Below, piece after piece: positions 51,101 through 59,013 of a stretch of DNA of 64,000 nt (position 1 is its first letter; the number at the start of each line of letters is the position of its first letter). Made by a program: the position numbers and the translations under genes. The stretch lies in IMG/VR virus record IMGVR_UViG_3300011116_000416, positions 21,615-85,614 of that record. One strand, written 5' to 3'. Under the pieces are notes generated by a model. It saw nothing but the letters and a program-made list of their open reading frames with translations, was not told the origin of the DNA and did not search any database. This DNA is from a virus.

Positions 51101-52008
51101 TTTCCACTACCAATATAATAGGCACTATAAATTTCATCACCGTATGACTTTGTTTCAATGCCGCTTGTTAGCGTAGTAGATATCGTTGCTGGAAGTGAAA
51201 AAAGTGACTGACCAAATGATTCACCGTTAAATTTTTCTGAATCTTGACCCAGCGTTAATCCATTAATATAATAAATCGGACTTGTATCAAGGTAACTAAT
51301 GTTGAAAATTAGTTTTGCTCCAGATGCAGAATCTTCTGATGTATATGATATTGGAATCCAAGAATTAAATGAATAATTAATTGGATTTATGTCTATAGTT
51401 CCACTAAAAAATTTTGCAGCTATTACTGTACCACCAGTGCCAGAACCAAAATCTGGCACAGATGTATATATTCTAAAAACTGTTGCAGTTAAACCTGTTG
51501 CTGAGACGGTGCCAGACACGTCATAAATTGATTCGCCTCCAGCACTTGTGCCTGAAACTGTAACATATTCTCCAGCAACTAAATTATGATTTCCAGTACA
51601 AGTATATTGCAAATATGTGGATGTTCTTGTAATAGTAGATATCGTTGCTATTTTTCCAGAACCATATCCAATATTTATAAATGCCCTGTTTGATGTTTTA
51701 AGATAAAAAGATACTGTAAAACCAGCACTCGTTGAACTAAAGGTAAATGGCGATACTAGGTATAGATTTGCATTTCCACCATAGGTTGGTGTAGCCGTTC
51801 CTGTAATCTGAGTTACATAACTTGATGAAAATGGTGCGGTTGAATCTGATGTCGATGCTACCGTGGCATTTGTTGCTGTCCATGTTGATAAATCTCTATT
51901 TGTCCCAGATATTAGAGATACATATTCTGCTTCACTATCTAATGACCATAAGGCTAGCGGATGCTCGCTTAGAAGTTTATCTGCATAAAGATTAGATGGA
52001 GTGGACAT
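48130..52008 (-). CDS. Large LamG/FCCH-containing virion protein, 1292 aa
   Basis: The N-terminus SNLYADKLLSEHPLALWSLD is typical of phage fibre proteins with laminin-G/concanavalin folds. Two FCCH-like inserts lie at about residues 119-198 and 1148-1229. Several jelly-roll-like segments (LTIEFLARINANTTTPKRIF, IKVGDYIESYYASELF-type, FNGESFGQSLFSLPATI) suggest repeated sugar-binding domains. It sits between the ribonucleotide reductase and the portal, away from the other fibres. It may be a head fibre or side tail fibre. Leaderless promoter and terminator bound it on the right. Confidence 0.65.
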   Translation of the reverse strand: MSTPSNLYADKLLSEHPLALWSLDSEAEYVSLISGTNRDLSTWTATNATVASTSDSTAPFSSSYVTQITGTATPTYGGNANLYLVSPFTFSSTSAGFTVSFYLKTSNRAFINIGYGSGKIATISTITRTSTYLQYTCTGNHNLVAGEYVTVSGTSAGGESIYDVSGTVSATGLTATVFRIYTSVPDFGSGTGGTVIAAKFFSGTIDINPINYSFNSWIPISYTSEDSASGAKLIFNISYLDTSPIYYINGLTLGQDSEKFNGESFGQSLFSLPATISTTLTSGIETKSYGDEIYSAYYIGSGNELYAKNCGIPMSYGSLNIMTIYPNATANQPSFIFPGFGFLNEIGRYKELTIEFLARINANTTTPKRIFGPLASTDGLYVTNEYITLKVGDYIESYYASELFKPTLYQIQIGDGFANLCLDGDTVISMSIDNASLSLPAKLDGSSKSQDWLGFYAYATSVPSVDIDSVAIYPYKVSETLQKRRFVYAQGVKIPEEYASTTNGQTVLIDYPFSNYANNYNYPRTDAKWEQASSIDNFSVLAKETLSPTTYNEPIVQNSLYSNALWLADLYETNVASGESNSFMNLKPSSVVSGSGRSWTTNTGYIVLDNYDPTKNLTSCLYGVFKAIENSVSEQILIKIENNINGDYLKISLTGTTVSYLFKYQNLSEELLVSPAQTITTNTTFAVGIDVAKLISKNGNLATFLKNKSNLDIYIGGDRSLSETFSGNIYKVGLCSTRNAADITSLFDANGYLSNLSTSVASLLPRTATYTLISNNLFSKIIPDIAVNSYWENYVPLSKLAKTVSDASGNDVYALDLIQFNFDYPEPKVYSGSNYDTSASLVKTYVSFQTIISGANAAASTFTTTVSPNSNNVVNATTFSATTKYEVVNNMIIYPPTDMDLTTLAMVIHVESNIPGINTKPTNFRYLQLAAQSFNANAANALGTKHSVNIYPYTQSGTTFNYKSQNPYLIFKESMPYLYLTKYSGIKIAGTYSSGTDRGIYVNTNESLDSDAKIASLQFAALADFKEFPTSSMQILKLEGNGGSISFSIIASNTAKTKGRISTSSEIKPVYYINGKKVANPVISLNEWNMIGIVFKEPISVSGMSGVLKLTSNLLINNLSYYKASPIELQQKATQLLWSEIGGNNWAIPIPTQTPTISVKEITLTTTNSHRLFLSEKVAVRNLVPTEYNTTTDSYVTAIPSTTSFKYLATSLTAPSGAITTAGIALGTWEYSSIPNYFEIYSNNIKDIYKTLTGTNKSIVDSNYEYQGLRLGGYEYLGYLNVEFSEITLDVL

Positions 52009-52015
52009 ATACTCT

Positions 52016-52024
52016 ATTCTACCA
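52016..52024 (-). promoter_or_regulatory. Extended -10 promoter, leaderless, 1292-aa protein
   Basis: TGG-TAGAAT on the minus strand (TAGAAT at 52016-52021), 7 nt before the ATG at 52008; no SD. Confidence 0.65.
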
Positions 52025-52030
52025 CATAAG

Positions 52031-52060
52031 AAAATACCCTGCCAAACTATGACAGGGTAT
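52031..52060 (-). terminator. Intrinsic terminator after ribonucleotide reductase
   Basis: A perfect 8-bp stem ATACCCTG/CAGGGTAT with an 11-nt loop ends in TTTTC on the minus strand. It isolates the reductase gene from the structural operon. Confidence 0.85.
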
Positions 52061-52069
52061 CTTGCTTAT

Positions 52070-54109
52070 TTAATTTTTATCTGGAATTTTGATTTCACAG
52101 TAATCGGTGGTACAATAGGCTTCGCCTTGTGCTTCCAGATTATCTACTCCATCATAAATAGCAGAGAAGTCAATCTTTGCTAGTCTTCCAATGTAGTAGT
52201 CATATTCTTCTTCTGTGATTTCTGTATATGGTTGCTGTGGATAGACATCGTTACCCATTGATAGGAATGATACCGCCTTTAGCTGACCTTCATACATGTT
52301 CAAAACAGAAGTGATATGCTTTGTTTCCTTTTCCTTGTCAAATGACAGGGTTACAGAAACTCCGTTGTCTGACCAATACTTCTGAGCAGTAGCAGCAAGT
52401 GCTGTCTTCTCAAATAGAGTAACATCCTTTTCTGCTCTCTTGTGTCCAGATGCTATTGGGAAATACACTACGGAGGTATTTGCTGATACTAGGTCTGCCT
52501 CAATCTTATACCCTGCCGCTCTAAACAGATGTAGCATTGGGTCTTGGTTGCTAAAGCGGATTGCTCTTAAATAGAACTTTCCACCTGGACCCCAGTGAAC
52601 ACCAGGGGTAGCACCAGAAAGGATTGACACAGAACCAGATGGTTTGATGGTTGTAACACGGATTGATTCACGCACACATAGCCACTCGGAATATTTGCGG
52701 TCATAGTAGCGAATCTTGTTATATCCTTCATCCATCCAATCACGAACTGTAGGTAGTCCATGGTCATCAGCAAATGATGCGATACCAGTTAGAGATGTTC
52801 CAATTCTTCGGTTTCTCTGCATGATACCGTTTGTTTGTTGCCAGTGAGTAGGAAGTAGTGTAACTGTCTTTCCATACAGATAGGCAAACTTTAACGTACG
52901 CAAGAAGTCTTCCTTAGATTCGTGACGATTTAGGTGAACTTCTACAAGCGTACAAAGCTCGTATGATTCTAGTGGCTGTTCTGCACATGGGTTAAATCCC
53001 ATAACACGATAGTCTTTACCATCTGCAGGGTCTGCCAAACGACCATAGTTGCGAGCAACATCTAGCCAGATAAATCCTGGTTCTCCATTATCTGCAATGC
53101 GGTCAACATACTTTGAGTAATCCATTCCTACTGTTGCAGAAACAGAGTTATTTGACATCCAAGCCCATCCAGGATTCTCAGGGTCATATGAGTTACGCTC
53201 TGGGAATACTTCTGGATTCTTTAGATTTAAGAAGTCATCGTCACTCTCTGCTCCTAAAGCTAGGGTAGCAGAACGTCTAACGTTACCAGATACTACACAA
53301 GTGCCAATTAGGTTTACTAGGTCTACGATGGCACGAGCATCAAGTACCTCGCCAATACGCTGTCCTAGAACATGGCTAATCTTTTCGTGTAGTTTGATTA
53401 GTGGTCCAGGACCTGATGCAATACCGCCAAATCCTTTGATTGGGGCACCTTCTGGTCTAATTAGCGAATAGTCAAACTTCTGGATATTCTGACCTTGACG
53501 AAGATATGAGTTGATTAGCAATCTAGTTGCTTCTACCCAGCCTTCACGAGTGTCTGGTATTTCGTAGATAACTTCTGGCTCTGTTGGTCCATAGATTACG
53601 AAGTTCTTGTCTTTTCCAAGTGTATCAAAGCCAACTCCAATACCAAGCATAAGAGCATCCATAATCCAAGCAAATAGGGCACCTGGGTCATTCTTGTCTA
53701 GGTCTTTAGTAGATACCATGGCACAATTCTGCAACGCTGCAGAGTTACGTTTTTCCATGGTTAGCTGTGTTCCAAATGTCCACATACCACGACCTGGTGG
53801 TGTCCATTTTAGGTTAAACATTCTATCGAATGCCTCCTGTGCTGATTTCTGTGCCTTATAGTCATTCCAAGGGAGACGATTCTCCTTTGCATGGTTTTTC
53901 TGGACAGAATACATACCTTCAATAACTCTGCGTACTACTTCGTACCAGCGTTCTTTAGTTCCGTCATCTTTGACTCGTGAGTAGGTGCGAACAAAGGTAA
54001 TTTCACCTAATGCGTTGCCACCTGCATCCACGAATCCAAAGGGAGATTCCAGGGTTTTGTACTTTTCGACAAAATCTGCTGGGAGTGTAAATGAGAAAAA
54101 ATCTGACAT
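52070..54109 (-). CDS. Class II (B12-dependent) ribonucleotide reductase, 679 aa
   Basis: Adenosylcobalamin-dependent ribonucleoside-triphosphate reductase by motif: NPCAEQPLESYELC (about residues 376-389) carries the active-site loop, NCAMVST and GTCVVSGNVRRSA contain further conserved cysteines, and the C-terminal CTTDYC pair (about 668-673) is the reducible tail. Length fits the monomeric NrdJ type. It makes dNTPs for phage replication without oxygen dependence but requires host B12. The phage thioredoxin may recycle it. It has its own promoter and terminator inside the structural region, so it is likely an independently regulated insertion. Confidence 0.93.
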   Translation of the reverse strand: MSDFFSFTLPADFVEKYKTLESPFGFVDAGGNALGEITFVRTYSRVKDDGTKERWYEVVRRVIEGMYSVQKNHAKENRLPWNDYKAQKSAQEAFDRMFNLKWTPPGRGMWTFGTQLTMEKRNSAALQNCAMVSTKDLDKNDPGALFAWIMDALMLGIGVGFDTLGKDKNFVIYGPTEPEVIYEIPDTREGWVEATRLLINSYLRQGQNIQKFDYSLIRPEGAPIKGFGGIASGPGPLIKLHEKISHVLGQRIGEVLDARAIVDLVNLIGTCVVSGNVRRSATLALGAESDDDFLNLKNPEVFPERNSYDPENPGWAWMSNNSVSATVGMDYSKYVDRIADNGEPGFIWLDVARNYGRLADPADGKDYRVMGFNPCAEQPLESYELCTLVEVHLNRHESKEDFLRTLKFAYLYGKTVTLLPTHWQQTNGIMQRNRRIGTSLTGIASFADDHGLPTVRDWMDEGYNKIRYYDRKYSEWLCVRESIRVTTIKPSGSVSILSGATPGVHWGPGGKFYLRAIRFSNQDPMLHLFRAAGYKIEADLVSANTSVVYFPIASGHKRAEKDVTLFEKTALAATAQKYWSDNGVSVTLSFDKEKETKHITSVLNMYEGQLKAVSFLSMGNDVYPQQPYTEITEEEYDYYIGRLAKIDFSAIYDGVDNLEAQGEAYCTTDYCEIKIPDKN

Positions 54110-54143
54110 AGTGTTTCCACCTTTCCATAACTGTGATGTATCA

Positions 54144-54152
54144 AGTATACCA
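54144..54152 (-). promoter_or_regulatory. Extended -10 promoter for ribonucleotide reductase
   Basis: TGG-TATACT on the minus strand (TATACT at 54144-54149). The leader contains AAGGTGG before the ATG at 54109. Confidence 0.65.
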
Positions 54153-54174
54153 CAGTTTTAGAAAATGTCAAACA

Positions 54175-54303
54175 CTACTTATTTTTAATGTTTTCTACTT
54201 CTTGAATCAATAATAAAATTGCTTGATATGCCTTTTCTAGTGCATCGGGATTTGTAATACCATCACTTTTCCACTGCTCAATGAGGTCTTTTATTTCATT
54301 CAT
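54175..54303 (-). CDS. Small helical protein, 42 aa
   Basis: A 42-codon frame whose ATG overlaps the stop of the large fibre gene (TAATG). It is acidic, amphipathic and helical (IKDLIEQWKSDGITNPDALE, then AILLLIQEVENIKNK). Such small proteins next to fibre genes are sometimes fibre assembly factors; here that is only inferred from position. Confidence 0.6.
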   Translation of the reverse strand: MNEIKDLIEQWKSDGITNPDALEKAYQAILLLIQEVENIKNK

Positions 54304-57300
54304 TATGCCCACGCTCCTACAGTAGTTACTGTTCCGTTACCAATTGGGGTAAGTTTAAAAATCAGTCCGCTTTGCATAGTTACACCATTGTCACCTACAA
54401 CTGAAGAAGTAAGAGAAGGATATACCTTGGCACTACCAGTACCTGTAACTCTAATGGTTCCCCTAACTCTGTATGTAGAGAATCTGTTACCAGTGCTAAT
54501 TGCAGCAGCAACAACAACACCAGTAGCAGTTACAGACCTAACAGTGCTCATAGTTACTGCCCCAGTAAAACCTGTTGTATTTGAACCATAATCAATAGTT
54601 TGAGTATAAGCAACAGTTGGAGAGCCGCTTACAGTGCTAGAAGTAAAGTTGTGAGTTAACGTCATTGTAGTTGCTGAAATAAATGACATTTGAACTGACG
54701 CTAATAATTCAAATTCATAGGTTGTTCCAGCAGCCAAAGTTATACCAGTAGTAGTACCACCCAAAATAGATTGAGCAGCAGCTGAACCAGAGAAATCAAG
54801 TGAATAGGTGGAATTAGATACATAAATATAGTTTTGAGTTTTTAATGCTCTACCTGGTGTTGTATTGGCTGTTTGATAGAATACCGTGCCATCATAGTCC
54901 ATTGTTCCAGATGTTGCTGTTGGTGTTCCAGCATTTGTTTGAAAAGTTATGGGGTAAACAGAAGTATTTCCAGCAACAAGAGTTAGGTTACTTGTTAATG
55001 TTCCGCCAGTAAATGACCCTCCACCACCAACTAAGTTAGTTCCAGCAGATGTTGCACCAGTAGAAATATCAATATAGAATCCACGGTTAGTTCCACCAGT
55101 TTCAAAAAAGCGTAATCTGTTTTGATAAACGTCAATAGAAACACCAGTTGTTAAAGTTGTATTTGTAACTGATTTTGCAAGGTCAATCTGACCTCCTTCA
55201 TCTCCAGAAGATTGATTAGATTTTAGTATTGCAGAGGTAGATATGTCTCCAGATGCTGTAAATGCACCAGATGGAGAAACTGACGCAACAGTTGTTGGTG
55301 TATTAGTCTGCCATTCTTGAAGATTGGCTGTCTGAGATGCGGCACCACGAATAACGGCACCTATTGATGAAGCTCCACCAACAGTATCTGTATTAACTGC
55401 AAAAGTTGTTCCTGTTATAAGTGAACCAATACCAATTTGTCCACCTGGACGAACTCTAGCTGTTTCGGTGGCATCACTTAATTGCCAAGATTGTAGGTTT
55501 GCTGACTGACTTGCCGCTCCACGAACAAGAACACCAATAGTTGCAGCTGCTCCAGAAACAACTCCAAGTTGTGCCAATGAACTTGTAGTTCCAATCGAAA
55601 GTGTTCCAGAACCTGTAATACGCATACGTTCTGAGCGACCAGTTGTTCCATCTGTTGCTGTTTCAAATAGTATTGCTGAACCTAATCCAGTAGTAGTAAA
55701 GTTTTCGTTTGCAATCATTCTTAGGGCAGCTGAGTTTCCACCAAAAGCCGATGCGTTATTGTATCCTTGAGCAAAAAGACCAAATAGTAAATCGTTTGCC
55801 TGGACCTGAGTTGGAGATGCTATTGTACCTCTTGCACGTCTTCCTGTAATGCCTGGACCAGTTCCAGCGGTATCGCTAACTGTAGTATCTATATAGTTGC
55901 TACCTGTGCTAGATGATGTTCTTATTTGACCTGTAGCGGCTTGAGTTGTTCCAGCAATTTCAGTTCCAACAGTTAATCCGCCAGTCGCTGAAACAGATGC
56001 AACGGTGGTTGGTGTACTCGTCTGCCACTCAGTAAGATTCGCAGTATGTCCAGCTGTACCACGAATAGCAAGACCTACCTGAGTTGTTCCATATGCGGTT
56101 GATGAAATCAGGGCATTTGAAATAACGGATGAACCACCTACAACTAAAAATCCGTTTTGGTCTACTTTTAGAAGTGTGCTAGGTGTGTTGTTTTGTATTT
56201 GCAATAAGTCAACGCTTTGACCAGAAGCACCACGAATAGTAACACCAACTGCACCAGAACCAGAGTTCATAACTCTAAGAGTTCCACCTAATGATGATAG
56301 AGCTGTTCCACCCACACCAAGAATTGGCAATTGTGTATTTCCAACCGATGATATACTTCCTAAAATAGCACCAGCACTTGACTGTAGCTCCATAATATTT
56401 GCTGCTTGAGATGCCGCTGCTCTAACAACTAATGGAGTATTGTTAGCAGAAAGAGCTGTAATTCCAACTTGAGAATTTTGCGTAACAGTTCCAGCAACAG
56501 TAATTGCACCAGGATTCGAACCAATACCTATAACAAGTGTTGAACCAGTTGTTCCTCCTCTAGCAACCCATGTACCATTGTATCCAGCAGGTGTTATACC
56601 AGCAATAACAACTGTTTGACCAACAGATATACCGTGAGCTGTTGCTGTTGTAATAGAAATATCTGTAGTTCCAGTTGGTGTCTGTGTGTTGATTGCAACT
56701 GTTGTAGTTCCCTGTATTGGAGTTGTTCCGCCTGTAAAAAATTGACCTTGTGCATTTACTCCAGCAAGAACAGTAGAAGCATTTTCCCAAGTTTGAAGAT
56801 TTGCACGGTAGTTAGCAACAGAGTGTCTTGCTCTTATTGCGTTTACTGTTACATCTTGAGCTGATGAAGTAATAGACCATATGGCAGAAATTGCTGGAGC
56901 AACAATATCACCAGCTGCTGTAATGTATGTTTGTGTGCTACCACCAGAGTTAATATATCTAAATACGTCTGTCGCATTTCCAGATGTTCCAGCACCTTTA
57001 ATAACTAATCCAACAGCTCCTGGGTGTGGTTGTTTAAAAAATCCTGCTGGTTCAACTGCAATGGTTCCAGTTGCTGTAAGAGCACCACCATTTGTAAATG
57101 GAGTAGTTGTTCCAGGAGCAACAATTGTAACTGTCCAAGCACCGCTAGAGCCACCAACCGCTGTAGTAATCCAAGAGCCATTGTATTGTGCTTGGCTTGC
57201 ACCAGAAACAATAATCTTTTGACCAGCTGCAAATGGGTTATATGTCTGAACTGTGCTTACTGTAAAAGTTGCTGTGCTGCTTGTTAGAAATGGGTTTGTA

Positions 57301-58103
57301 GCACTTAAGTTATAAGTTGGATTATTTTCAAATCCTGTAGAACCAGCCCATAACAATCCTCTAGCGGTTCTACCACCAGTAACCGTGGAATCGTTCAACG
57401 AGTATTGAAGAATATTTCCTGTATAGTTTGCACCATTACGAACAGCAACGGATAGCTGTTGATTAGCGTGAAATGTGTTAGTTCCGTAAGCTGTAAAGTT
57501 TCCATTAACTGTTGCTGTAGTTCCTACTTGTAAACCTGCGGTAGTAGTGATGTTTCCACCAGAAGATATGTTTGCTACAGTGGTTGCCGTAGTACCGTTC
57601 CAAGTTTGCCACTCTTGCATATTAGCAGTCTGACCGTTAGCACCACGGATAGTCGCAACGACAATGTTTGTGGCTGAAGTCTGAACACCTAAAACGCTGA
57701 TACCAGATGGAAAACCACCTAAGTTTGCAGATGATTGTGACATGATACGACCAGTTGAGTCGATAGATAGTCTTACGGAACCAGAACTATCTTTCCACTG
57801 TTGTAAATCTGCTGTCTGTCCTGCAAAACCATTAATAATTAAGGGAATTGTTCCAGTAGCATTATTATTAATAATGTGTCCACCAACGCTAAATGTATTT
57901 GGAAAGGCTAATCTGGCGTATCCAGATGTAAGTTCTGATGGGGTTAATGTTGCATATGCAAGGCTATTCCATGCTGTGCTTCCAGTACCGATTTTAAATT
58001 TGTTGGTATCGGACTCCCAACCAACTTCTCCAGCCTCAAGAGTGGGATTGAGCGAAGTCCACTGACTAGCTGTCCCCCTCTTGTGCTGAATTATAACTGA
58101 CAT
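54303..58103 (-). CDS. Large repeat tail fibre, 1266 aa
   Basis: The N-terminus (VIIQHKRGTASQWTSLNPTL, EAGEVGWESDTNKFKIGTG) is the tail-attachment motif of many phage fibres. The shaft has about nine copies of an (I/V)RGAxxQxANLxxWQ unit. Two FCCH-like domains lie at about residues 271-350 and 467-543. The C-terminal 190 residues (from about 1075) form a beta domain homologous to the C-terminus of the 292-aa protein at 59010-59888. This is the best candidate receptor-binding fibre. Confidence 0.85.
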   Translation of the reverse strand: MSVIIQHKRGTASQWTSLNPTLEAGEVGWESDTNKFKIGTGSTAWNSLAYATLTPSELTSGYARLAFPNTFSVGGHIINNNATGTIPLIINGFAGQTADLQQWKDSSGSVRLSIDSTGRIMSQSSANLGGFPSGISVLGVQTSATNIVVATIRGANGQTANMQEWQTWNGTTATTVANISSGGNITTTAGLQVGTTATVNGNFTAYGTNTFHANQQLSVAVRNGANYTGNILQYSLNDSTVTGGRTARGLLWAGSTGFENNPTYNLSATNPFLTSSTATFTVSTVQTYNPFAAGQKIIVSGASQAQYNGSWITTAVGGSSGAWTVTIVAPGTTTPFTNGGALTATGTIAVEPAGFFKQPHPGAVGLVIKGAGTSGNATDVFRYINSGGSTQTYITAAGDIVAPAISAIWSITSSAQDVTVNAIRARHSVANYRANLQTWENASTVLAGVNAQGQFFTGGTTPIQGTTTVAINTQTPTGTTDISITTATAHGISVGQTVVIAGITPAGYNGTWVARGGTTGSTLVIGIGSNPGAITVAGTVTQNSQVGITALSANNTPLVVRAAASQAANIMELQSSAGAILGSISSVGNTQLPILGVGGTALSSLGGTLRVMNSGSGAVGVTIRGASGQSVDLLQIQNNTPSTLLKVDQNGFLVVGGSSVISNALISSTAYGTTQVGLAIRGTAGHTANLTEWQTSTPTTVASVSATGGLTVGTEIAGTTQAATGQIRTSSSTGSNYIDTTVSDTAGTGPGITGRRARGTIASPTQVQANDLLFGLFAQGYNNASAFGGNSAALRMIANENFTTTGLGSAILFETATDGTTGRSERMRITGSGTLSIGTTSSLAQLGVVSGAAATIGVLVRGAASQSANLQSWQLSDATETARVRPGGQIGIGSLITGTTFAVNTDTVGGASSIGAVIRGAASQTANLQEWQTNTPTTVASVSPSGAFTASGDISTSAILKSNQSSGDEGGQIDLAKSVTNTTLTTGVSIDVYQNRLRFFETGGTNRGFYIDISTGATSAGTNLVGGGGSFTGGTLTSNLTLVAGNTSVYPITFQTNAGTPTATSGTMDYDGTVFYQTANTTPGRALKTQNYIYVSNSTYSLDFSGSAAAQSILGGTTTGITLAAGTTYEFELLASVQMSFISATTMTLTHNFTSSTVSGSPTVAYTQTIDYGSNTTGFTGAVTMSTVRSVTATGVVVAAAISTGNRFSTYRVRGTIRVTGTGSAKVYPSLTSSVVGDNGVTMQSGLIFKLTPIGNGTVTTVGAWA
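55310..57835 (-). repeat. About nine RGAxxQxANLxxWQ coding repeats
   Basis: Copies encode variants such as IRGANGQTANMQEWQ, IRGAASQTANLQEWQ, VRGAASQSANLQSWQ, IRGTAGHTANLTEWQ and VRAAASQAANIMELQ, near 55310, 55478, 56020, 56190, 56380, 56783, 57393, 57604 and 57790. Each is followed by a short strand and a glycine turn (xVGxx), giving a repeated beta-helix-like shaft. Confidence 0.8.
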
Positions 58104-58108
58104 TTTTC

Positions 58109-58345
58109 TTAGTCAGTCTCTCCCAATGAGTCTAGTTCCTGCTTGTAAACAGAAATCATTTGGTCAAGCAAATTAAGATTATTGTTAATCTCGGTTAGTG
58201 CTTGCTCATTTGGTTCTTCCTGTGCATTGAGTACGTTTAAGTTAAGACTTAGCTGATATGCTTCGACTGCTAGTTGCTGTACTCTCTGAGTTACTACCGC
58301 TTTTCTCTCGTCCACGGTAAGTAGTGAATTAAAATCAATAGACAT
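58109..58345 (-). CDS. Small coiled-coil protein before fibre, 78 aa
   Basis: A heptad-like helical protein (KAVVTQRVQQLAVEAYQLSL, ALTEINNNLNLLDQMISVYK) directly before the fibre gene. Small coiled-coil proteins at this place often help fibre folding or attachment. AGGTAGG is the SD. Its promoter (58375-58380) overlaps the divergent promoter of the NlpC gene. Confidence 0.7.
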   Translation of the reverse strand: MSIDFNSLLTVDERKAVVTQRVQQLAVEAYQLSLNLNVLNAQEEPNEQALTEINNNLNLLDQMISVYKQELDSLGETD

Positions 58346-58374
58346 GATTTCCTACCTTTCAATATAGTAAATCT

Positions 58375-58404
58375 ATTATAGCATAGATAGGCTATTGCCA
58401 AAAG
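58375..58404 (-). promoter_or_regulatory. Minus-strand extended -10 promoter for fibre operon
   Basis: TGC-TATAAT (TATAAT at 58375-58380) with a weak TTTTGG at 58399-58404. It physically overlaps the plus-strand promoter, so RNA polymerase can probably occupy only one at a time. Confidence 0.65.
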
Positions 58405-58424
58405 ACCCCAAATGGTGGTATAAT
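58395..58424 (+). promoter_or_regulatory. Plus-strand promoter for NlpC/P60 gene
   Basis: TTGCCA (58395-58400), 18-nt spacer, TGG-TATAAT (58419-58424). A strong extended -10 promoter on the opposite strand to nearly all other genes. Confidence 0.85.
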
Positions 58425-58433
58425 TTATATACT

Positions 58434-58456
58434 ACACCCTTAAGCAAGGTGTTTTT
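58434..58456 (+). terminator. Attenuator-like hairpin in NlpC leader
   Basis: ACACC/GGTGT (58434-58438 and 58448-58452) with additional TT/AA pairs is followed by five T, immediately after the predicted transcription start near 58431. Such a hairpin plus U-tract could end transcription prematurely. Confidence 0.45.
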
Positions 58457-58476
58457 CCATTACTAGGAGGAAAAAT

Positions 58477-59013
58477 ATGAAGAAGTTCAAAAAGATACTC
58501 ACCGTGGGAATCATGTGCTTGACTTTGACTGGTTGTATTACCCCTCAAGCCCAGGCAAGAGAGATGCAGCCTACACCTATTGTAAAAAAAATAGATGTTG
58601 GTGTTAGATTGGTTTATCAATCTAAAATAAGAAATAATACAGAAAGAATGCAAGAGATTGTTCAGAAACTTATGCGTAGAGTTCATAAAACTCCGTATGT
58701 ATTTTCTGGGTCTAACACTTATGGCTGGGATTGTTCTGGAATGGTGGTGTGGGCTTATGAACATTTTGGCATTACCCTTCCACATTCTGCAACTGCTCAG
58801 GCAGCCGTTGGAAAAAGAGTTAAAACCCCAAAATATGGCGATATTGTAATCTTTGGATATAAAGGATACAAGAGTTTTTATCATTCAGCAATCTATATTG
58901 GAAAAGGCAAGGTAGTTAATGCAAACTCAGGAGCAGGAACTACAATAATTGAGCCAATAAGCAATTATAAAAATAATCGTATTGTTTATGTTAGGATTGT
59001 TCCTACAGCTTAA
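58477..59013 (+). CDS. NlpC/P60 peptidase lipoprotein, 178 aa
   Basis: The N-terminus has a lipoprotein signal (KK, hydrophobic core, lipobox LTGC with C20), though cleavage at AQA-R is also possible. The C-terminal NlpC/P60 domain has the catalytic Cys in YGWDCSGMVVWAYEHF (about 86), His in FYHSAIYIGKG (about 138) and a polar third residue near NANSG. These enzymes cut D-Glu to diamino acid bonds in peptidoglycan. Its AGGAGG SD and separate promoter show it is made independently. It is the only plus-strand gene between 1 and 63.6 kb; its stop shares 4 bp with the converging gene. Candidate moron acting on host wall or superinfection. Confidence 0.9.
   Translation: MKKFKKILTVGIMCLTLTGCITPQAQAREMQPTPIVKKIDVGVRLVYQSKIRNNTERMQEIVQKLMRRVHKTPYVFSGSNTYGWDCSGMVVWAYEHFGITLPHSATAQAAVGKRVKTPKYGDIVIFGYKGYKSFYHSAIYIGKGKVVNANSGAGTTIIEPISNYKNNRIVYVRIVPTA

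Noticed and set aside
55310-57835. Fibre repeats as a CRISPR-like or DNA-level repeat array
   Set aside because: Repeats are in frame, degenerate at DNA level and conserved as protein motif, so they are protein repeats.
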